Part shown: in pieces, positions 28,713-35,109 of the stretch
Numbering within the stretch: position 1 is the first letter of the stretch
How the letters are laid out: the number at the start of each line of letters is the position of its first letter
NCBI RefSeq assembly: GCF_030503855.1
Contig: NZ_CP129971.1
Location: 69,501-133,500 of the forward strand
Reading direction: 5' to 3'
DNA from: Marivirga salinae
Lineage (GTDB): Bacteria > Bacteroidota > Bacteroidia > Cytophagales > Cyclobacteriaceae
DNA: 64,000 nt
The notes under the pieces: generated by a model
What the model saw: only the letters and a program-made list of their open reading frames with translations
The model's database searches: none
Told to the model about the DNA's origin: nothing
Translations under genes and position numbers: made by a program

Positions 28713-28756
28713 CTAAAAATTTCTTACAATAGCGAGCTATTGTAAGAAATTTTTAG
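28713..28756. repeat. Perfect 20-bp inverted repeat with loop CGAG
   Basis: Left arm from 28713 (CTAAAAATTTCTTACAATAG) pairs completely with the right arm ending at 28756. The central TAGCGAGCTA core recurs, as its reverse complement, in the hairpin at 28832. Could be a terminator for the DUF2490 operon or a member of a dispersed repeat family. Confidence 0.8.
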
Positions 28757-28831
28757 GAAGAAAATCGCTGTTTACAAGCAGATTTAGAAAAACTTTCTCA
28801 TTAAATCCAATATACTGCGTTGTCTTTCTTC

Positions 28832-28849
28832 GATATAGCTCGCTATATC
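28832..28849. repeat. Hairpin GATATAGC-TC-GCTATATC sharing the TAGCGAGCTA core
   Basis: An 8-bp perfect stem with a 2-nt centre. Outward from it the two flanks still match imperfectly (about TGTCTTTCTTC against GAAAAAGAC-type sequence), suggesting a longer degenerate inverted repeat of about 50 bp, similar to REP-type elements. Confidence 0.6.
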
Positions 28850-28959
28850 TTCAAAAAGACGCCTTGTCTATTGAATTTTATGAAAATCTGAATTTCCAAA
28901 TTAATGTCGAACTCAGGTAAATAATAATTTCACTGTGGAAAACTTTCCCGAATGTCTTC

Positions 28960-28988
28960 TTGTTTGACCTACGAAAGCTGTAATTTTG
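28960..28988 (+). promoter_or_regulatory. Promoter of the structured RNA (TTG-N18-TAATTTTG)
   Basis: TTG at 28960-28962 and TAATTTTG at 28981-28988 fit the Bacteroidota sigma-A consensus with 18-bp spacing. The expected start, about six bases on, coincides with the first base pair of the RNA closing helix (28995). Confidence 0.75.
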
Positions 28989-28992
28989 CAGC

Positions 28993-29212
28993 ATCCTCAG
29001 GGTGTTAAACAAATTTTGGTGAACCTAACAAGTATGACAATACCGGGTGAAGCAAGCTTGTAAAGCCAGGCCTCATGCCGACTTCGGTCGGTCCCTCGTT
29101 TACCGTTTACGGTATTCAGGATAACAGTGGAAGGCTGATCAGGTACGCAGCCCAAATCCTGTAATAATCGGGGTTCACGCAATTTCTTTGATGCTCTGAG
29201 GTATTTTTTTTT
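28993..29212 (+). ncRNA. Structured non-coding RNA of about 215 nt, unassigned (6S-like outline)
   Basis: The 5' end 28995-29009 pairs without a break (G-U allowed) with 29187-29201, directly followed by nine T (29204-29212), so the closing helix doubles as a terminator. Inside it, AAATT/AATTT and GTGAACC/GGTTCAC extend the helix. An apical arm is closed by AATACCG/CGGTATT and ends in CCGAC-TTCG-GTCGG. A side arm on the 3' half is CAGGAT/ATCCTG with GGCTG/CAGCC. With its own promoter and no coding potential this is almost certainly an RNA gene. The long closing stem, opened middle and apical arm recall 6S RNA. SRP RNA (no GGAA/AGCAG symmetric loop), RNase P (no GAGGAAAGTCC) and tmRNA motifs were not found. 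Confidence 0.75.
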
Positions 29213-29269
29213 CATTAAGTTAGAAGTTTGGAGCCAGAAGCTCGGAGTTGGTATGTAATTGGCTTATCC

Positions 29270-29524
29270 TAGGGCGCGCTTAAAAACATATATCTTAGTG
29301 AATATGGATTTTGCCTTAATTTAAATAACATTCTTGTTTCAAGAAGTTTTTCAGCAAGTGCAAGCTTTTATTGAGGGATTGTTAAAAATATGTGCATTTG
29401 ATTTTCAAATGCTTTAGCCTCAAGCACTGCATATATTTCCTGGGCTTCAGTTCGAGGTATAATTATACATCTTCACTTTGCCCAGTCGTATTTGAGGCAC
29501 TTGAGACTTTTTAAGCAGGCCCTA
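29270..29524. repeat. 255-bp hairpin-rich element bounded by 17-bp inverted repeats
   Basis: The left end TAGGGCGCGCTTAAAAA and the right end TTTTTAAGCAGGCCCTA are inverted copies with two mismatches. The outer flanks both read TCC, a possible 3-bp target duplication. Inside are GCATTTGA/TCAAATGC (29394-29412), CTGGGC/GCCCAG enclosing GTATAATTATAC, and TTTAGCCTCAAG against TTTGAGGC. No open frame. Either a small non-autonomous mobile element or a second structured RNA without an obvious promoter. Confidence 0.4.
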
Positions 29525-29584
29525 TCCTAGATATTAAGTTTCTGCTACTTTAGTACAATTCAGAGCAAGATCAATACTCGGACA

Positions 29585-30778
29585 TCAAACCACCCTCAAA
29601 ACCAAGCCCTTCAAATACTCACCTTCTGGATGGAAAATATTAATAGGATGATCAGCTGGCTGGTGAAGCTGATGCAATATTTGTACTTGTCTGCCTGCTC
29701 TTGCCGCTGCTGAAAAAATAACAGTACGGAATTGCTCCTGATTGACTACCTGGGAACAGCTAAAAGTGAAAAGCACCCCGCCCGATTTCATATTCTTCAT
29801 GGCTTTTTCATTTATAGTTCTATATCCTTGCAAGCCATTTTTCAATACTTTTCGATGCTTAGCAAAAGCTGGAGGATCCAATACAATCACATCATATTCC
29901 TCTGGCATTTCATTTAAGAAATTGAATACATCAGCCGTAAAAGATTGATGATTTTGAGCTTCTTTAAAATTCAAGCCTACATTCTGATCGGTTAAATCAA
30001 TTGCCCCTTGAGAACTGTCCACGCTATGTACTAATTCAGCACCCGACTGTAAGGCAAAAATGGAAAAACCACCAGAATAGCAAAAAGTATTGCAAACCTT
30101 ATTGCCTTTACTGTATTGTTCTAGTAATTTTCTATTTTCTCTCTGATCAATGAAGAAGCCTGTTTTTTGCCCGCTTACCACATTGATATTAAAAATGTTT
30201 CCGTATTCTTTCACCAACCATTCCTCTTTTTCTTCTCCATAAATGAAAGCATCTGAAGTTTCTAATTCAGCTTTGAAAGGAAGCGTATGCGCACTTTTAT
30301 CATAAACTGCTTTCAAGCTATCCCCTAAAAGCTCTTTCAATACTTCTAAGAAGACTTCTTTGATTTGGTACATACCAACTGTGTGCGCCTGAAAAACCAC
30401 GCAGCCATCATAATAATCTACTATAAGCCCAGGAAAGCCATCTCCCTCACCATGTACCAATCTGAATACATTGGTTTCAGGATTGTCCCATAGATTGGCG
30501 GTCTTCCTCAATTCAATGGAAGATTGTAATTTCCTTTTCCAGAAATCCTGATTAATCTCCTCTTTTTGGAAAGTCAGCATGCGAACTGCAATAGAACCCA
30601 CTTGAAAATAACCAATTCCGATAAACCTTTTGTCTTGGGTATGAATTTCAACAAAATCACCTTCTTTCACTTCACTAGGCACAGGATGAATAGCACCTGA
30701 AAATATCCAAGGATGGAAACGCTCTAATGATTTTTCTTTTCCTTTTTTGAGGTTGATAATAGGTAATTGACTTTGCAT
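29585..30778 (-). CDS. rlmI: 23S rRNA m5C1962-type methyltransferase (RlmI family)
   Basis: A 397-aa class I methyltransferase with an N-terminal PUA domain (residues 1-75, containing RFHPWIFSGAIHPV and GDFVEIHTQDKRFIGIGYF). SAM-binding motif I is VCNTFCYSGGFSIFALQSGA (about 216-235), the acidic strand end is VHSVDSSQGAI, and the catalytic DPP motif lies in DVIVLDPPAFAKHRK (about 295). A Cys in LFTFSCSQVVN fits the m5C mechanism. RlmI acts on cytosine in large-subunit rRNA. The precise position here is inferred from family membership. Single gene. Confidence 0.9.
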   Translation of the reverse strand: MQSQLPIINLKKGKEKSLERFHPWIFSGAIHPVPSEVKEGDFVEIHTQDKRFIGIGYFQVGSIAVRMLTFQKEEINQDFWKRKLQSSIELRKTANLWDNPETNVFRLVHGEGDGFPGLIVDYYDGCVVFQAHTVGMYQIKEVFLEVLKELLGDSLKAVYDKSAHTLPFKAELETSDAFIYGEEKEEWLVKEYGNIFNINVVSGQKTGFFIDQRENRKLLEQYSKGNKVCNTFCYSGGFSIFALQSGAELVHSVDSSQGAIDLTDQNVGLNFKEAQNHQSFTADVFNFLNEMPEEYDVIVLDPPAFAKHRKVLKNGLQGYRTINEKAMKNMKSGGVLFTFSCSQVVNQEQFRTVIFSAAARAGRQVQILHQLHQPADHPINIFHPEGEYLKGLVLRVV

Positions 30779-30848
30779 AAAATTCGGATTCTAAAATATT
30801 ATGCAAATATGGGGAAATTTGAGGAAGAAGGCTTTGATTTTATTCTAC

Positions 30849-31160
30849 TTATTCAAATTCCACCACCACTGGAAAATGATCGGACAAAAAAGTATCCTGA
30901 ATTCTTAAGCTAAAGTTCTTATAACTCTTAATTTCAAATCCCTGATAGAAAACATAATCAATCCGCCTTTCATAGTTTTCTCCAATTTTAAATGCGTTAT
31001 AAGTTCCGACAGGCCCTAAATTTAATTCAGCTTCAAAAGCATCCTTTAATTCTGAGTCGATGATTTTTTGAATAGGCTCTGTTTCCGGTTCTAAATTGAA
31101 GTCACCCATCAAAACCACTTTACCAGTGTGATCTAATTCTTCGATTTTAGATAAAATTAA
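30849..31160 (-). pseudogene. C-terminal remnant of an endonuclease/exonuclease/phosphatase-family protein
   Basis: The open frame codes for the last 100 or so residues of an EEP-fold hydrolase: ILSKIEELDHTGKVVLMGDF with the catalytic GDFN, then RRIDYVFYQGFEI and the terminal SDHFPVVVEFE. The N-terminal half, including the metal-binding Asn/Glu region, is missing. Upstream the frame runs straight into the end of a different truncated gene at about 31157-31169. No proper start exists, since only an internal GTG is available. Best explained by a deletion that removed the 5' part of this gene. Confidence 0.8.
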
Positions 31161-31558
31161 ATATGTTTAATGGATTTGCTACTGAATCGATAAGCATCGC
31201 CCAGATTATACTTTCTATATAATCCTCCATCCTGCCTGAGATAAACATTTATACTGTCAATGGTTTGATCATAAAACTCCAATATATAATTCCCCTCATA
31301 TTCAGGCAATTTAAAATTTAGCTTTACCCAGTAAGTGGAATTTCTATTATAATCATCAGGTTCAAAATCAGGCTTTTGGGTGAAATTAGATTGGAATGAA
31401 GGTGATTTCACATCCGAAAAAGTGAGTTGATTGCTCCTATCCTCAAAAGAGTATAATTCCTCCATACTGAGGATTACTTCTTCCTGATCTCGATCAATTT
31501 CAAGGGGATTAAAAATAAATAAATAAAATATAATTGAAATTATAAACATGCCTTTCAA
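31157..31558 (-). pseudogene. N-terminal remnant of a 7TMR-DISM sensor protein
   Basis: 133 codons with a signal sequence (MFIISIIFYLFIFNP) and most of a 7TMR-DISMED2 extracellular domain: NSTYWVKLNFKLPEYEGNYI, FYDQTIDSINVYLRQDGGLY and YNLGDAYRFSSKSIKH. The frame stops at exactly the point where the domain should continue toward the seven TM helices. The missing 7TM region and the output domain (usually a kinase or cyclase) are absent. It is joined directly to the EEP remnant on the same strand. The N-terminus looks intact, so a short secreted peptide might still be made. Confidence 0.8.
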
Positions 31559-31620
31559 TAAAGTAATATCAATTTATAGGAATTTTACTAAACCTTTACA
31601 CCTAACCCTCTAATTTTTAG

Positions 31621-31628
31621 TACTTTTG
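31621..31628 (+). promoter_or_regulatory. Bacteroidota-type -7 element of the dioxygenase-cytochrome b5 gene
   Basis: TACTTTTG, an exact TAnnTTTG match, 46 bp upstream of the start codon. The -33 position is T-rich but lacks TTG. Confidence 0.45.
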
Positions 31629-31674
31629 AATTTTTCTATTAAAAATATCCGTTCTTTTCATTTTAAAACTTATC

Positions 31675-33693
31675 ATGTTACTAAAATCATTCATTGAAGA
31701 AGCTCAAAATAACAGTAAATATTTAGATGGAAATCTATCAATTGAATTTGGTTTTCTTCCAAAAGAGGAGCCTTCTCAGACCAATAATGAAGCTTTAAAA
31801 GAATGGGAAGAATTATGCGAAAGAATTCCTGAACTTTATTTTAAAGATCAATCACAAGAAGAAATTGAGAACCTCACACCTTTGTACATTGATAAAATTA
31901 AAGGGCAAGATATAACCAGAGCTGTATCAGTAATGAGTCTATTAGCTTCCGCTTATTGGCGACATGGAACAAAAAATAAATTCTCCATTAGGAATACAAT
32001 TGAATATGGAGAGCTACCCAAAGTATTGGAAGAACCTTGGATTGAACTGAGCAAAAGATTAAATAGAGAAAAAGCCCCTTACCAAAGCAGCTATGACTTA
32101 TTCATGAACAACTTCAAGTTGAAGCCCAATTTAGAATATAATATTGAAAATATTAAAATTGAGAATCTTGAAGTACTAAATAAGAGCTTTGGAAATGAAC
32201 CTGAACGGATTTTTTATATGTCCTTTGTGGAAATTCATGCAGCATTAACTCCTGTAGTGGAATGTTTATGTGAAATTGAAAATGCTATAAAAAGTGAAAC
32301 GCTCAGTACTAATGAGAAATTTGATAACCTTAGCCGGTATCTAAACAAAATTTCATCCGCAATTAAACAAGCTAACAGAGCTTTAGTGAAAATAAGCCCT
32401 GTAAAAAGATCAAAAACCTTTTGCGACCCTATTCAATGGGCAAAAACTGTTGGTGTTTTTGCATTGCCGCCTGCAAATTACACACAAGGCGGGACAAGTG
32501 GCACTAGCACACCTATGGTGCATGTATTAGACGCAATTTGTGGAAGAAAAAGTTACGATTCTTATTATGGTGAATATGTTTCCAAGGAAGGAGAACCATT
32601 ATTACCTCTAGTAATTAAGGAATTCACCAAATTAGTTTATAAACTTGATGTTAAAGGCTGGATAGAAAATCAAGAAGTGAAGAATGATGAGTATGCTAAT
32701 TTGATCGATTCATTTAACAACCTTATTGATACTTATACTGGCGCAAATGGATTTTTAGACAAGCATACTGCCAAAGTGTTTAATTACTTGGGAGTAGCCA
32801 CATTTGTTGGAAGAAATGAATCCACCAGTGGGCATCAAAGATATATCACCAAAGAGACATGGAAAAAAGTATCGGACGAATTGAAAATAGCCCAATTTGA
32901 AAGAAAAAAGTTGTTTGATGAAGAAATTCAGCTTAACTCAAAATCGGAACTGAAAATTGAAGAAAGTGAAAATACTATTTCTGCTTTTGAATTAGTAAAA
33001 CATTATAGATCAAATGATGCCCTAATCGCAATTAATTCAAATGTGTTTGAAGTCACTAGCTATTTGGAGCTACATCCTGGTGGAAAGTCAATTATTCAAC
33101 CTTATTTAGGGCATGACGCAACACAAGAGTTTAATATGGTTTCTGGGCACTCCACTAATATGGCTCAAAAATTATTAAGTAAATATTGGGTAGGAAAATT
33201 AACGGAAGAGAGAAACTATCCTGAATTCCACCACTATGAAAAGCTTTTAAAAGCATTCACCAGAACCTACAATATCATAGACCTACAACTCAGTAATGAA
33301 ATTAAAGAGTTAAAATCTGCTACACTTAATTTGACTCAAATAAAAAATCAATTTATATCAGATTTACTGCAGAATTTAATAAGTCTTCTGGAGGATAAAG
33401 GGATTTCAATTCGGTTCAATCACTCAAGCTGGAAAGAATTTATGGATTACATGAGCAAAACCGAATTAGAGTCTTTTGATAATTTTATATTGGATGAGCT
33501 ACATAAAAATTTAAAGCAGTTGTTAACATTCGGTCAGAAACTATTAGAAAATTCTATTGACCTTATGGTGGATTTTATAGAATCCAATAATCAAGCACCT
33601 ATTGATGAATTAGAACTTCTTCTACAAAAAGAATTCAAAAATTATGAAGAAAAACTAAATGAGTCCTTTAGCGAAACCTTAGATGCCGTATAA
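31675..33693 (+). CDS. IDO/PrnB-like heme dioxygenase fused to a cytochrome b5 domain
   Basis: A 672-aa soluble protein with two recognisable parts. Residues about 1-410 resemble the indoleamine-dioxygenase superfamily, PrnB/DUF1864 branch: FYMSFVEIHAALTPVVECL, FALPPANYTQGGTSGTSTPMVH (the GGTSGTS at 272-278) and NESTSGHQRYITKETW, with a likely proximal heme His at 387. Residues about 435-515 form a cytochrome b5 domain with both heme ligands: His467 in HPGGKSIIQPYLGHDA and His492 in SGHSTNMAQKLL, 25 residues apart as expected. The last 150 residues are helical and unassigned. I infer a heme oxygenase acting on an indole-like substrate, with a built-in electron carrier. The substrate is unknown. 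Single gene next to two gene remnants. Confidence 0.82.
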   Translation: MLLKSFIEEAQNNSKYLDGNLSIEFGFLPKEEPSQTNNEALKEWEELCERIPELYFKDQSQEEIENLTPLYIDKIKGQDITRAVSVMSLLASAYWRHGTKNKFSIRNTIEYGELPKVLEEPWIELSKRLNREKAPYQSSYDLFMNNFKLKPNLEYNIENIKIENLEVLNKSFGNEPERIFYMSFVEIHAALTPVVECLCEIENAIKSETLSTNEKFDNLSRYLNKISSAIKQANRALVKISPVKRSKTFCDPIQWAKTVGVFALPPANYTQGGTSGTSTPMVHVLDAICGRKSYDSYYGEYVSKEGEPLLPLVIKEFTKLVYKLDVKGWIENQEVKNDEYANLIDSFNNLIDTYTGANGFLDKHTAKVFNYLGVATFVGRNESTSGHQRYITKETWKKVSDELKIAQFERKKLFDEEIQLNSKSELKIEESENTISAFELVKHYRSNDALIAINSNVFEVTSYLELHPGGKSIIQPYLGHDATQEFNMVSGHSTNMAQKLLSKYWVGKLTEERNYPEFHHYEKLLKAFTRTYNIIDLQLSNEIKELKSATLNLTQIKNQFISDLLQNLISLLEDKGISIRFNHSSWKEFMDYMSKTELESFDNFILDELHKNLKQLLTFGQKLLENSIDLMVDFIESNNQAPIDELELLLQKEFKNYEEKLNESFSETLDAV

Positions 33694-33793
33694 TTCAAAT
33701 TGTCAATCTGTTGAAAGACAAAACCAAATTAAATAATCAGCTATTTATCTCACTATTCTGGAAGTAGAAAAAGATGCTTTATGACATCTCTTT

Positions 33794-33994
33794 CTACTTC
33801 CTTCCTTTTGACATTAAAATAGCACCCACTAATAGTACTACAACACTAACAATTAGTGGAGTCCAATTAGCTGAGCTGACCCCAACATCCAATCCTAAGA
33901 AACTAAAACTCTCGGAATCTTGAATGGCTTGAATACCAAATAAAACTGTTCCAATAATGCCAATTATCAAAATAATTGTACCTGCAATCTTCAT
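33794..33994 (-). CDS. Small two-TM membrane protein (66 aa)
   Basis: Two hydrophobic helices (MKIAGTIILIIGIIGTVLFG and TPLIVSVVVLLVGAILMSK) joined by a 27-residue loop, with a basic C-terminus. It resembles the short conserved membrane proteins (DUF3185-type) of Bacteroidota that are often stress-linked, but no function is assigned. It lies 120 bp downstream of the VOC gene on the same strand and might be its distal partner, though no overlap or shared signal proves this. Confidence 0.7.
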   Translation of the reverse strand: MKIAGTIILIIGIIGTVLFGIQAIQDSESFSFLGLDVGVSSANWTPLIVSVVVLLVGAILMSKGRK

Positions 33995-34114
33995 AATGAA
34001 TGTGGTTTAAAGTTTAAAAAAATGGTTGATAATATATTCATATGTAAATAATACAAACGAAACTAATCTTTAATAGTTGTTAAATCCACCAATGAACCAC
34101 AAAAAGCAAGGTGA

Positions 34115-34603
34115 TTAATTCATCTCTTCGAGTAAAGCTTCAAGATTAAGTGGGCGAGTATACATTTCTATCTCACCCTCAGCATTTCTTGGCCATTCTT
34201 CCTTTGGTCTGTCCCAATAAAGTTCAACGCCATTCCCATCAGGATCATCCAAATATAAGGCCTCAGAGACACCATGATCTGCTACTCCTGTAAACCTATA
34301 ATTAGCTTCTCTCAAGCGAGCAAATATCTCTGCCAAGGATTTCCTAGTGGGGTAGACAATAGCCGTATGGAACAAACCAGGCGCATAATCCGGTGCGGGT
34401 TCTGCACCTTTACTTTGCCAGGTATTTAAGCCAATATGATGATGATAACCGCCTGCGGAGATAAAAGCTGCTTGATCGCCCAACTTCTGAATAATTTCGA
34501 AGCCCAATAAACCATGATAAAAATCCAAGGCTTTATCCAGATCAGAAACTTTTAAATGTATATGACCAATTCTTGTCTGTGCAGGGATTTTGTAATCTTT
34601 CAT
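34115..34603 (-). CDS. VOC-family (glyoxalase/ring-cleaving dioxygenase-like) protein, CatE-like
   Basis: A 162-aa vicinal-oxygen-chelate protein: RIGHIHLKVSDLDKALDFYHGLLGF (first module, metal His in IGHIHL), GGYHHHIGLNTWQSKG and LFHTAIVYPTRKSL (second metal His), and the closing VSEALYLDDPDGNGVELYWDRP with the terminal Glu ligand. Members with this pattern are catechol-2,3-dioxygenase-like (CatE/MhqO type) and act on catechols or quinone-derived adducts. Two copies of the CATGTTGCTACAT repeat upstream point to the same control as the DsbA-like and nitroreductase genes. Confidence 0.87.
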   Translation of the reverse strand: MKDYKIPAQTRIGHIHLKVSDLDKALDFYHGLLGFEIIQKLGDQAAFISAGGYHHHIGLNTWQSKGAEPAPDYAPGLFHTAIVYPTRKSLAEIFARLREANYRFTGVADHGVSEALYLDDPDGNGVELYWDRPKEEWPRNAEGEIEMYTRPLNLEALLEEMN

Positions 34604-34637
34604 AATAGCAATTTTAAAATTGATTACGCTAAAATAT

Positions 34638-34675
34638 TTTACATGTTGCTACATTGTTTACATGTTGCTACATTG
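34638..34675 (-). promoter_or_regulatory. Tandem candidate operators upstream of the VOC gene
   Basis: Two exact 19-bp direct repeats, TTTACATGTTGCTACATTG (34638-34656 and 34657-34675), lie about 35 bp upstream of the VOC start. Each contains the 13-mer also found at 9351. Nineteen-base spacing puts the two sites about two helical turns apart, which suits cooperative binding. Confidence 0.72.
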
Positions 34676-35109
34676 TATATTGAATGTTTTTCGATTTATT
34701 ATTTTGGATATTACCCATAAATCAAAAAAAGGAAGCTGCTGTTTAATAAAAAACTATATTAATATTTTATATAAATATATAGTTCAAAGCCTATGTCTGA
34801 GCTAAACATTAAACTCACACAAAATAAATATATATCTTGTTTTCTTATTAATACTTGATTTTAACAACATGAAGAGTATAAAGGTGACAAAAAAACCTAC
34901 AAAGACATTAGTTTAAAACAATACTTCTTGCTCAAGATAATTATTAGTCGTTAAATTATACACATTAATCTCCATAAGTACATTATACCTGTAAATTATA
35001 TAACAAAGTATATTATACCTGTGAATTATGTAACAAAGTATATATCTAAATACTTATCTTACACATATTAAATACGTTGCAGAACAGCAAACTTAAAACA
35101 CCCAGCATA
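34676..35109. repeat. AT-rich intergenic region with two 30-bp tandem repeats at 34981-35040
   Basis: About 430 bp between the VOC operators and the first CheB-CheR gene, without a credible gene. The repeat units (YATTATACCTGTRAATTATRT and the following AACAAAGTA) are 27/30 identical. A similar but untandemised AT-rich character continues to the next gene. It may hold the promoter and binding sites for the CheB-CheR kinase gene. No exact TAnnTTTG was found. Confidence 0.6.

Noticed and set aside
28933-28941. Third DnaA-box-like site TGTGGAAAA
   Set aside because: Single, next to the RNA promoter; about four chance matches are expected in the window.
28993-29212. SRP RNA (ffs) or RNase P RNA as identity of the structured RNA
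   Set aside because: The conserved SRP apical loop and the RNase P P4 segment were searched for and not found.
28997-29215. 72-codon open frame on the minus strand
   Set aside because: It lies antisense to the structured RNA, has no recognisable domain, and its codons are forced by the base pairing.
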